Positions 1 through 5,941 of a stretch of 12,834 nucleotides of DNA are shown in pieces. The translations under genes were made by a program, and so were the position numbers. Each line of letters opens with the position of its first letter. Within the stretch, counting starts at the first letter, position 1. The stretch comes from CAZFIO01 sp964519585 (GTDB lineage Bacteria; Bacillota; Clostridia; Tissierellales; Tissierellaceae): positions 1 to 12,834 of the forward strand of contig CAZFIO010000053.1 of NCBI GenBank assembly GCA_964519585.1, given 5' to 3'. Under the pieces are notes generated by a model, which did no database searches, was not told where the DNA came from, and worked only from the letters and a program-made list of their open reading frames with translations.

Positions 1-22
1 TACCATATTAGGCTGGTAGATT

Positions 23-34
23 GCCCATATGGGC
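23..34. repeat. Perfect 12-bp palindrome upstream of GNAT gene
   Basis: GCCCATATGGGC is self-complementary and is followed on the + strand by TTAACTTTTTT. It could be a weak terminator for a gene lying left of the window, although a 4-bp G/C stem with an ATAT loop is short for that. It could also be an operator next to the -35 of the GNAT promoter. Its GGG can pair instead with CCC at 48-50, so two exclusive hairpins are possible. Confidence 0.35.
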
Positions 35-63
35 TTAACTTTTTTAACCCTTAGGTATATAAT
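35..63 (+). promoter_or_regulatory. Sigma-A-type promoter of the GNAT gene
   Basis: A -35-like TTAACT (35-40) and a perfect TATAAT (58-63) are separated by 17 bp. Transcription would start near 70, a few bases before the ribosome binding site, which gives a very short leader. The -35 lies inside a small inverted repeat (31-50). Inferred from consensus match only. Confidence 0.55.
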
Positions 64-76
64 TAAGAAAAATAGT

Positions 77-84
77 AAAGGTGG
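77..84 (+). promoter_or_regulatory. Ribosome binding site fixing the GNAT start
   Basis: AAAGGTGG lies 7 nt before the ATG at 92. The frame is open back to an ATG at 29, but that ATG has no Shine-Dalgarno site and lies upstream of the predicted promoter's start point. The site at 77-84 therefore selects the ATG at 92. Confidence 0.7.
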
Positions 85-91
85 TCTTAAA

Positions 92-589
92 ATGGACTTA
101 GAATTTGTTCTTGCCTATGATATGCATGATGAGATTAAGAAACTCTTTGATGCCTATACTAGGATGCTGGTGGAAAATGAACCAGGCTTTGATTACTATC
201 TAGGCCTTCAAAATTATGATGATGAAGTTAAGGATTTAAGGTCTAAGTATGGCCTACCAGGTGGTAGATTATATATAGCTATTTTTAAGGGAAGGGTAGC
301 TGGGTGTATAGCACTTAGGAAATTTGATGAAGAAAACTGTGAAATGAAAAGACTTTATGTAAAACCTGACTTTAGAGACAAGGGAATAGGGCGAAAATTA
401 ATAGACAAGCTTATAGAAGATGGGAAGGAGATAGGCTACAAATATATGCTTTTAGATACCTTGCCTTCTTTAAATATAGCCTTATCCCTCTATGAATCAT
501 ATGGATTCAAAGTGGTTCCGCCTCACAGCCATAGCCCTATAGAAAACTCAATTTTTATGCGATTAAACCTAGACAAGTCTCCTATTTAA
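92..589 (+). CDS. GNAT family N-acetyltransferase
   Basis: This 165-residue protein is predicted to be a soluble, acetyl-CoA-dependent acetyltransferase of the GNAT superfamily. The central strand plus acetyl-CoA pyrophosphate-binding loop is clear: VKPDFRDKGIGRKL (about residues 89-102) contains the R-x-x-G-x-G signature. The C-terminal motif B is LYESYGF (about residues 133-139), followed by a final strand (IFMRLNL). The length is typical for a single-domain GNAT. The start at 92 is chosen because AAAGGTGG lies 7 nt upstream; the upstream in-frame ATG at 29 would add 21 residues unlike the fold. It has its own promoter and a terminator that overlaps its stop codon, so it is probably monocistronic. 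The substrate cannot be read from the sequence: GNATs modify small amines, antibiotics, peptides or protein N-termini. Confidence 0.88.
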   Translation: MDLEFVLAYDMHDEIKKLFDAYTRMLVENEPGFDYYLGLQNYDDEVKDLRSKYGLPGGRLYIAIFKGRVAGCIALRKFDEENCEMKRLYVKPDFRDKGIGRKLIDKLIEDGKEIGYKYMLLDTLPSLNIALSLYESYGFKVVPPHSHSPIENSIFMRLNLDKSPI

Positions 590-613
590 TAGAAGACTTG
601 ATCTTTTTATTTT
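574..613 (+). terminator. Intrinsic terminator of the GNAT gene
   Basis: CAAGTCT (574-580) pairs with AGACTTG (594-600). An inner CTAT/ATAG stem and a TTA loop lie between them, with one C/A mismatch. A T-rich run ATCTTTTTATTTT follows from 601. The hairpin spans the TAA stop (587-589) and lies directly past the end of the opposing M19 gene. It lacks a T run in the minus direction, so it mainly serves the + strand. Confidence 0.75.
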
Positions 614-1560
614 AAATTTTCTCTAAGAAACTCATAAGCGTTATTAAACATTATTCCATCCACCAGATCATGGTTTAATCCCTTCTTAATTAAAAAATCA
701 TATATATGAAAGGTTTTTTCAACAGAATCTAAATCCTCTGGTAGATCTGCTCCATCAAAATCTGACCCTAAAGCAAGACTTTTCTCTCCTCCTAATTCTA
801 AGAAATGATATATATGGGCATATAAATCATCCAGGCTCTTTGAATTTTCATCATCACCAAGGAATTTTACATAATAATTTAAACCTATAAGACCATCCCG
901 CCTAATAATTTCCTTTATCTGGTCATTAGTCAAGTTTCTTTTATGGGAGCATATAGACCTGGCATTGGAGTGACTTGCTATAAAGGGTTTCTTTGCCACC
1001 TTAAGTAAATCTTTAAAACCATTATCATTTAGGTGGGAAACATCTATTATTATATTGTATTCTTCCAATTTTGGAATAAGGCTTTTGCCAAAATCACTTA
1101 GGCCCTTGTCAGTGGTATTTCCAGACCCAATTTCATTTTCTCCATTCCAAACTAGGGTCAATGACTTAACCCCATCTTCTGCAAGAACCTTAACCCTATC
1201 CAAATTTCCACCTAAAACAGCTCCACCTTCAACTGTTAATATTGATGCAAATTTCCCTTGCTTGAAGGCTTTTTCATGCTCATCAAAATTTCTAACAGCC
1301 ATGGTAAGGTTAGCAAACTTATCCATTTGTCTATAGAAATTTTTCATATGAAATTCATAGTATTTTAAAGCCTCTTGGCCCCTGTAGGCGTCTGGTATAA
1401 ATATTGCAAAGAACTGTGCCCATTTTGTACCAGGTTTAATTTTAGACAAGGATAAGGCCTTCTTAGGGTCATTTAATGTATCTTCTATAATGCCTGCCTT
1501 ATACAAATCAGGGTCAGTCAGTGTGTCACAATGCAGATCAATAAATCCTCTTGCTTTCAT
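607..1560 (-). CDS. Zinc dipeptidase, peptidase family M19 (membrane/renal dipeptidase-like)
   Basis: A 317-residue enzyme of the M19 amidohydrolase-type dipeptidase family, which cleaves L-X dipeptides and, in bacterial members, often tolerates D-residues at the C-terminal position. The zinc ligands are all visible: H10-x-D12 (DLHCDT), E111 (TVEGG), H176 (DVSH) and H197 (ASHSNAR). The substrate-binding R208 (KRNL) and the acidic D267 (GSDFDGAD) are also present. No signal peptide or membrane segment is seen, so it is predicted to be cytoplasmic. The length is normal for the short bacterial branch. GGAGGAGA at 1569-1576 gives a strong ribosome binding site about 8-10 nt before the ATG, and a promoter lies at 1630-1658. 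It is divergent from an M20 peptidase, and the pair suggests intracellular dipeptide use. All key residues are present, so it is probably active. Confidence 0.93.
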   Translation of the reverse strand: MKARGFIDLHCDTLTDPDLYKAGIIEDTLNDPKKALSLSKIKPGTKWAQFFAIFIPDAYRGQEALKYYEFHMKNFYRQMDKFANLTMAVRNFDEHEKAFKQGKFASILTVEGGAVLGGNLDRVKVLAEDGVKSLTLVWNGENEIGSGNTTDKGLSDFGKSLIPKLEEYNIIIDVSHLNDNGFKDLLKVAKKPFIASHSNARSICSHKRNLTNDQIKEIIRRDGLIGLNYYVKFLGDDENSKSLDDLYAHIYHFLELGGEKSLALGSDFDGADLPEDLDSVEKTFHIYDFLIKKGLNHDLVDGIMFNNAYEFLRENLK

Positions 1561-1629
1561 TAAAACATCTCCTCCTATTTATTTTACTATCCATATTACT
1601 TATATAGCTATAAAAAAGACTTCTAAAAA

Positions 1630-1658
1630 ATTATATCAATTATTACCCTCTTTTCCAA
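1630..1658 (-). promoter_or_regulatory. Sigma-A-type promoter of the M19 dipeptidase gene
   Basis: Read on the minus strand, TTGGAA (1658-1653), a 17-bp spacer and a perfect TATAAT (1635-1630) form a good vegetative promoter about 70 bp upstream of the M19 start codon. A second TATAAT (1663-1658 on the minus strand) overlaps its -35 but has no matching -35 of its own. Confidence 0.6.
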
Positions 1659-1677
1659 TTATAACACCCCTTTATTC

Positions 1678-1706
1678 TTTACCTTTTTTCTCTTAATTGA
1701 TAAAAT
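1678..1706 (+). promoter_or_regulatory. Possible promoter of the M20 peptidase gene
   Basis: TTTACC (1678-1683), a 17-bp spacer and TAAAAT (1701-1706) resemble a sigma-A promoter. The -35 matches four of six consensus positions and the -10 matches five. It would start transcription near 1713, before the AAGGAGG at 1725-1731. It is a moderate match only; the region is very A/T-rich, so chance matches are expected. Confidence 0.35.
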
Positions 1707-1738
1707 CTATATAAGAATACATATAAGGAGGAATTATC

Positions 1739-3088
1739 ATGTCAAAAAAATCATCTAACATTAATTTAGACAAGGCCATCAACAATCTAGCTACGTCAGT
1801 AATGTTTAAAACCATATCATATCCTGATTCAAATAAGGTGGATTATACAATTTATGATGAATTTTTAAGTTTCTTGGAGAAAGCCTATCCTAATATTCAC
1901 AAGACTTGTAGTAAAAATATGGTTAACAATTATAGCCCTGTATATCATTGGCAGGGTAAGGATAAGAGTCTAAAACCCATCCTACTAATCGCCCACTATG
2001 ATGTAGTTCCTGTAGAGGAAGTTACTCTAACTGACTGGGAAGTAGATCCCTTTGCAGGGGTTATCAGGGATGATTATGTCTGGGGCAGGGGGACTTTAGA
2101 TAATAAAAACCAGGTAATCTCAGTAATGGAAGCAGTTGAGCACCTAATAGAAAGGAACTTTGTCCCCAATAGGGATATTTATATGGCTTTTGGTTATGAT
2201 GAGGAAGTTGGAGGTAATAGGGGTGCCCTGAAGGTATCAGAATATTTCCAAGAAAAAGGAATAGAATTCGATTGTGTCTTAGATGAGGGTGGGGCAATCA
2301 TAGAAGATATGATGGAAGGTTTGGACAAGACTGCTGCCTTAGTAGGCCTTGCAGAAAAAGGAACTACAAATATTAGGATAAATGTTAAGGGTCATGGAGG
2401 GCATTCATCAATGCCACCTGCTAGCACAGCTATAGAGACCTTAAGTAAAATTATTTCTAATGTAAACAAGAGCCCAATGCCAGCCAGACTTACCCCGCCT
2501 GTTAAGGGTATGTTTACAGCCATGGCCCCCCATATGAAGGGAATGAGCTTCCCACTTAAAAATGCAGAAATGCTTTTCCCAATTATAAAGAAGGTATTAA
2601 GCAAGAGCCCAACTACCAATGCTTTAATAAGAACCACTATAGCCTTTACCATGGTAGGTGGTGGAGATGCAGCCAATGTACTGCCTCAAAATGCCTGGGC
2701 CACTGCAAACCTAAGGATTTTACAGGGAGACAGTGTTGACTCAACCATAGACCATATAAGAAGGGTGAATCCGGGTATAGAAATGGAGATAGAAAAGTTA
2801 TTAGTTTCAGAACCCTCAGCTACATCAAATACAGATGTAAAAGCCTATGAAATCCTTACAGAAACAATTAAGGAAATTTATCCAGATGTTCTAATCCTAC
2901 CCTACTTAATGGCAGGGGGGACTGATTCTAGAAAATACTACAATGTATGTAACAACATCTACAGATTTATGGCCCTTCACCTAAGTCAGGCGGATTTCGA
3001 TACCATACATTCAAATAACGAAAGAATATCATTTGATAATCTAGAAAATATGATTAACTTCTACATTAAGTTTATTGAAAAGTATTAA
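1739..3088 (+). CDS. M20 family metallopeptidase (dipeptidase / carboxypeptidase, CPS1/PepV-like)
   Basis: A 449-residue di-zinc exopeptidase of family M20, predicted to be cytoplasmic (no signal peptide). The metal site reads in order: H86-x-D88 (AHYDVV), bridging D121 (WGRGTLDNKNQ), general base E155 with ligand E156 (DEEVGG), D182 (LDEGG) and H424 (IHSNNE). A dimerisation/lid domain is inserted at about residues 205-325, beginning with the typical KGHGGHSSMP segment. GGTDSR (about 393-398) is the usual substrate-binding stretch. Length and motif spacing fit carboxypeptidase S/PepV-type members rather than the shorter ArgE/DapE forms. AAGGAGG at 1725-1731 sits 7 nt before the ATG. It ends in its own hairpin. 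The likely role is hydrolysis of short peptides or N-blocked amino acids for nutrition; the exact substrate is unknown. Confidence 0.92.
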   Translation: MSKKSSNINLDKAINNLATSVMFKTISYPDSNKVDYTIYDEFLSFLEKAYPNIHKTCSKNMVNNYSPVYHWQGKDKSLKPILLIAHYDVVPVEEVTLTDWEVDPFAGVIRDDYVWGRGTLDNKNQVISVMEAVEHLIERNFVPNRDIYMAFGYDEEVGGNRGALKVSEYFQEKGIEFDCVLDEGGAIIEDMMEGLDKTAALVGLAEKGTTNIRINVKGHGGHSSMPPASTAIETLSKIISNVNKSPMPARLTPPVKGMFTAMAPHMKGMSFPLKNAEMLFPIIKKVLSKSPTTNALIRTTIAFTMVGGGDAANVLPQNAWATANLRILQGDSVDSTIDHIRRVNPGIEMEIEKLLVSEPSATSNTDVKAYEILTETIKEIYPDVLILPYLMAGGTDSRKYYNVCNNIYRFMALHLSQADFDTIHSNNERISFDNLENMINFYIKFIEKY

Positions 3089-3121
3089 AAATAGCCAGTC
3101 CCTAATAAGGGCTGGCTATTT
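3089..3121 (+). terminator. Terminator hairpin after the M20 gene
   Basis: AAATAGCCAG (3089-3098) pairs with CTGGCTATTT (3112-3121). After a single bulged T, CCC pairs with GGG and the loop is TAATAA. It begins right after the TAA stop. The stem is G/C-rich in its middle, but the trailing T run is short (TATTTCT), so termination may be partial. Confidence 0.65.
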
Positions 3122-3322
3122 CTCCATTCATATCTAAGTAAAACTGTAAGGGTAAATCATGGCTAGAGTCATTCTTCTAAGAATGAACAATAATGTTTTC
3201 CTCCATAAATCAACTGTAGGTCTATACTATGCCCCATTATAAAGGCACAATATTAATTAAGCTAATATTGTGCCTTTATAACAAAATATTAATTTTTTTA
3301 TCCTAACCAAGTAAATTTAGGT
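3122..3322. other. Convergent intergenic spacer without a supported gene
   Basis: This 201-bp stretch separates the M20 and MFS genes. It holds the 19-bp inverted repeat and a small TCATTCT/AGAATGA hairpin (3169-3186). I see no convincing coding sequence, RNA gene or promoter in it. Confidence 0.6.
3237..3281. repeat. Perfect 19-bp inverted repeat in the convergent spacer
   Basis: The left arm (3237-3255, core AAAGGCACAATATTA) is exactly matched by its reverse complement at 3263-3281, with a 7-nt loop (ATTAAGC). It lies 42 bp past the stop of the MFS gene (minus strand) and about 115 bp past the M20 hairpin. The A-rich foot and T-rich opposite foot suit a bidirectional terminator for the two converging genes, but there is no long T run immediately after either arm. 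A small dispersed palindromic element is the alternative. Confidence 0.7.
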
Positions 3323-4513
3323 TTAATTACTTGATAAATTTTCCTCTTTCCCTATTGTAAAGGATATTGCTAGGGCTAGCAACAATAAAACAAATTCTAA
3401 TCCATAGGCCATCTTGTAGTTACCTACAGCATCAAATATAGCTGCTGCTGACATAGGGCCTATGGTTCCGCCTACTGCCCATGCTGTTAATAAAAATCCG
3501 TAATTCTGGGCAAAGTTTCTTTCTCCATAAAGGTCTGAAATATAGGCAGGAAATATCCCAAAGCCTGACCCATAGCAAAAACCTGCTATAGATACTCCCA
3601 GCACCATGCTAAAGATAGTATTATAGGTTGAAAATAATAAAAGATTTACCCCCTGTATTATAAATATGTATTTTAATAATTTACTTCTACCTATTTTATC
3701 CGATAGGAACCCCCCTAATACCCTACCTAAACCATTAAAGGCAGAAACCAAGACAATTAATATAAAACCCTTATCCCAGTTAGCCTGTATACTTGCAATT
3801 ATGGATATATGGCTGAATATCATCAGTCCAGCTGAATCAGCGAATCCCTTCATAAACCAAATTTTGTAGAAGGTTTTATCCTTAAGTATGGAAAATCTTC
3901 CATGTCTTCCTTCATCAGATGACCTTTCTTTTTCTTCTATGTTATCATAAGGTATGTCCAGCATCCTTGCCAGGGTAAGGGTTAAAACTAATATCAATAT
4001 ACCCATATAAAGGAATGATTTGTTAAGTTCATATTTATTTATTAAAAAGTTGCCTAGAAAAGCATATATTATGGATGAGAGTGCTACACCTCCTGATACC
4101 AGACCAGATATTAAGCCCTTCTTTTCAGGGGGAAACCACTTAAGGGCAGCAGGAGTTGTAGTAACTGTATGCATGCCTATACCACATCCCACCATTATGC
4201 TTATAAATATTATAAAAAGTCTAAAATCCTGGGTAAATCCTGATAAAATCAGACCCATACCAAGAGAAATAGATCCTAGTGTTGCAATAAGTTTAGGCCC
4301 TTTTTTATCTACTATACCACCTAAAATGGCCATGGTGGCTACAGAAAATACAGTATGTAAGGTATATGGCAGTGATGCCTCCTTGCTAGTCCATCCCCAA
4401 TTATTTATCATATATAGGCTAAAGGCAGACCAGGTATAGGTTATTCCATTTAAAACATTTATACCAACTGCTGCTATCAAGACTTGTTTTGCCTTTCTTT
4501 TAAAGTTATCCAT
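3323..4513 (-). CDS. MFS transporter, oxalate/formate antiporter (OFA)-like
   Basis: A 396-residue integral membrane protein with about 12 hydrophobic segments in two halves, split by a charged cytoplasmic loop (about residues 190-210). Major facilitator signatures are visible. The loop between helices 2 and 3 contains GGIVDKKGPK, and the equivalent loop in the second half reads GRVLGGFLSDKIGR. OFA-family hallmarks are the first-helix stretch GITYTWSAFSLYM, ALKWFPPEKKGLISG near helix 5, and NYGFLLTAWAVGGTIGP near helix 11. The family exchanges small carboxylates such as oxalate and formate, or other monocarboxylates; the substrate here cannot be assigned. GGGGAG lies 5 nt before the ATG. The EAL-HDOD gene is 68 bp upstream on the same strand with no visible terminator or clear promoter between them, so co-transcription is possible. 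Confidence 0.88.
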   Translation of the reverse strand: MDNFKRKAKQVLIAAVGINVLNGITYTWSAFSLYMINNWGWTSKEASLPYTLHTVFSVATMAILGGIVDKKGPKLIATLGSISLGMGLILSGFTQDFRLFIIFISIMVGCGIGMHTVTTTPAALKWFPPEKKGLISGLVSGGVALSSIIYAFLGNFLINKYELNKSFLYMGILILVLTLTLARMLDIPYDNIEEKERSSDEGRHGRFSILKDKTFYKIWFMKGFADSAGLMIFSHISIIASIQANWDKGFILIVLVSAFNGLGRVLGGFLSDKIGRSKLLKYIFIIQGVNLLLFSTYNTIFSMVLGVSIAGFCYGSGFGIFPAYISDLYGERNFAQNYGFLLTAWAVGGTIGPMSAAAIFDAVGNYKMAYGLEFVLLLLALAISFTIGKEENLSSN

Positions 4514-4581
4514 TTTATCTCCCCAAAATTTTATTTAAATTAGTTTATTGGTATAATATTGAAGACTAGTTTCTTAGCTAC

Positions 4582-5799
4582 TTATTCATTTACTGTCTGA
4601 AGTTTGTTATACCATAGTATTGCCTCCATATAGGCCTCACTTATAATATTTGCATCTATTTTTAGTTCTTTCGTATATTCCATAAATTCATCCCATTGAC
4701 CTTTTTCATAAGAAATAATCAGCTTATAAAGAATTCCAAACTTTCCTTCTTCATTAATTAAGGCTTGTCTAACCCTAGAACTACTCTGTATTTCCTCCAG
4801 TATTTCCTCTTTTGGCCTCTGTAAAATAGCATCCAACAATGATAGGAGCCCCATTAAAAACAATTCTTCAGAGTCATTCCTATAGTTAGTTCTTAAGGCA
4901 ATCAATTCTATAAACCTAGCCCTTATTAAGGATAGTTTAGTCAGTTCCTCTGTCTCATTCTCTGCAACAGTATTAATCAAAACCAGATATACCCACTTTT
5001 TCATTTGCCTTTGGCCCAAAGCTACTATGCCATGTTTTACTGATTGAATTTTATGCCTAAATCCCATGGCTGCAGAGTTGACCAATTTTAATAAATTATA
5101 TGTCAAAGATAGATCTCTTGATATAATATTTGCTATTTTGTCAAAACTTATCTCTTCCTTATTGACTTCAGCAAGTAATTGTAGATAGTTTGATCTTAAG
5201 CTGGTTAAGGACTTGCCTGCTACAATTTCTGGTTTAGAAAAGAAATATCCCTGAAATAAACTGAAGCCCAGTGACTTTGCATATTGAAATTCTTCCCGAC
5301 TCTCTATCTTTTCTGCTAGAATTGTAATTTCCCTATATATTAAATACTTACTTAATAACTCAATATTTTCCTTAGGCGTTGATAGAAAGTCAATCTTTAC
5401 AATATCAACAATATCAAGTAGGTCCTCGTATTCTTTTCTGTAAACAAAATCATCTAGGGCTATTTTATAGCCCATGTCCTTCAAGTTTTTTGTTTTTTCT
5501 ATAAGGATATAATGGGGAATAATATCTTCCAAGATCTCCACCACTAGAAGATCCTGGGGAAATAGGGTAGCCATTTCGTCACAGATTAGGTTTTCTGTGA
5601 AATTTATAAATACTGGTCTCCCCTTGGTAAGATTATCTATTCCAAAACCGTGGAAAACGTTGTAAAGGACTTTTGTAGAAGCTTCATCACCATCTGTCCC
5701 AGTATAAACATTGGTGAATCCGGTCCTATATAGGATTTCATATGCAGTTACATTTTCCCTTGCATCAAATATTGGTTGCCTAGCCAAAAAAACATCCAT
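4582..5799 (-). CDS. EAL-HDOD domain protein (YuxH-like), c-di-GMP-type signalling
   Basis: A 405-residue cytoplasmic protein with an N-terminal EAL-type domain (about 1-195) and a C-terminal HDOD domain (about 200-390). The EAL signature is E21-I-L-Y-R25, so the ExLxR frame is kept but the central A is I. Counterparts of the usual metal and substrate residues are present: N67 (INFT), E88 (VVEIL), D116-D117 (ALDDF), K135 (VKIDF), E163 (AEKIE) and Q183-G184. Loop 6 is DDFVY instead of DDFGTG, a change that in EAL proteins often accompanies loss or reduction of activity. The HDOD part begins EISFDKIANIISRDLSLTYNLLKLVNSA, as in its family. It may be a weak c-di-GMP phosphodiesterase or a ligand sensor. 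The start at 5799 is chosen because GGAGG lies 6 nt upstream; an ATG at 5814 would put this site inside the gene. It has its own promoter. Confidence 0.9.
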   Translation of the reverse strand: MDVFLARQPIFDARENVTAYEILYRTGFTNVYTGTDGDEASTKVLYNVFHGFGIDNLTKGRPVFINFTENLICDEMATLFPQDLLVVEILEDIIPHYILIEKTKNLKDMGYKIALDDFVYRKEYEDLLDIVDIVKIDFLSTPKENIELLSKYLIYREITILAEKIESREEFQYAKSLGFSLFQGYFFSKPEIVAGKSLTSLRSNYLQLLAEVNKEEISFDKIANIISRDLSLTYNLLKLVNSAAMGFRHKIQSVKHGIVALGQRQMKKWVYLVLINTVAENETEELTKLSLIRARFIELIALRTNYRNDSEELFLMGLLSLLDAILQRPKEEILEEIQSSSRVRQALINEEGKFGILYKLIISYEKGQWDEFMEYTKELKIDANIISEAYMEAILWYNKLQTVNE

Positions 5800-5805
5800 T
5801 TTAGA

Positions 5806-5810
5806 CCTCC
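5806..5810 (-). promoter_or_regulatory. Ribosome binding site fixing the EAL-HDOD start
   Basis: On the minus strand GGAGG is followed by TCTAAA and then the ATG at 5799. The longer frame starting at 5814 would translate through this site and add MWRSK, which is absent from the usual MDVFLARQPIF start of the family as I know it. Confidence 0.75.
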
Positions 5811-5857
5811 ACACATCTATCTGTCTTCCATTTTTTTACAACCCCATAATAATATAA

Positions 5858-5885
5858 ATTTTATCACAGTCTATCCCTATGTCAA
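5858..5885 (-). promoter_or_regulatory. Sigma-A-type promoter of the EAL-HDOD gene
   Basis: A perfect TTGACA (5885-5880 on the minus strand), a 16-bp spacer and TAAAAT (5863-5858) lie just past the NlpC/P60 terminator. The predicted leader is about 50 nt. I see no riboswitch-like structure in it. Confidence 0.65.
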
Positions 5886-5891
5886 GCTGAC

Positions 5892-5934
5892 AAAAGATAA
5901 AAAATATGCCTATGATTCATACGGAATCATAGGC
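5892..5934 (-). terminator. Intrinsic terminator of the NlpC/P60 gene
   Basis: An 11-bp perfect stem (GCCTATGATTC at 5908-5918 with GAATCATAGGC at 5924-5934) with a 5-nt loop starts 7 nt past the stop. On the minus strand it is followed by ATATTTTTTATCTTTT. This is a strong Rho-independent terminator, and it separates the NlpC/P60 gene from the EAL-HDOD promoter immediately downstream. Confidence 0.88.
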
Positions 5935-5941
5935 TTTCTAT

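Noticed and set aside
1..54. Open + frame from the left edge to a TAG at 52-54 (17 codons)
   Set aside because: It could be the C-terminus of an upstream gene, but 17 residues with no recognisable family and three short frames to choose from is not enough support.
29..91. Longer GNAT start at ATG 29
   Set aside because: No Shine-Dalgarno site, and it lies upstream of the TATAAT at 58-63; the ATG at 92 has AAAGGTGG at good spacing.
2064..2676. Minus-strand open frames of 77 and 94 codons inside the M20 gene
   Set aside because: They lie antisense to a gene with a complete M20 active site and have no ribosome binding site or family resemblance.
3136..3211. Possible 18-codon microprotein on the minus strand (GGAGG, then TTG, ending TAG)
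   Set aside because: The spacing is plausible, but it uses a TTG start, has a very short frame and no family or promoter; chance is the better explanation.
4020..4439. 139-codon + frame opposite the MFS gene
   Set aside because: It is antisense to a clear 12-helix transporter; its length reflects the base composition of the real frame.
4514..4581. Promoter for the MFS gene in the gap after the EAL-HDOD gene
   Set aside because: The A/T-rich stretch contains TATTAT- and TAAAAT-like hexamers, but none has a matching -35 at a proper distance.
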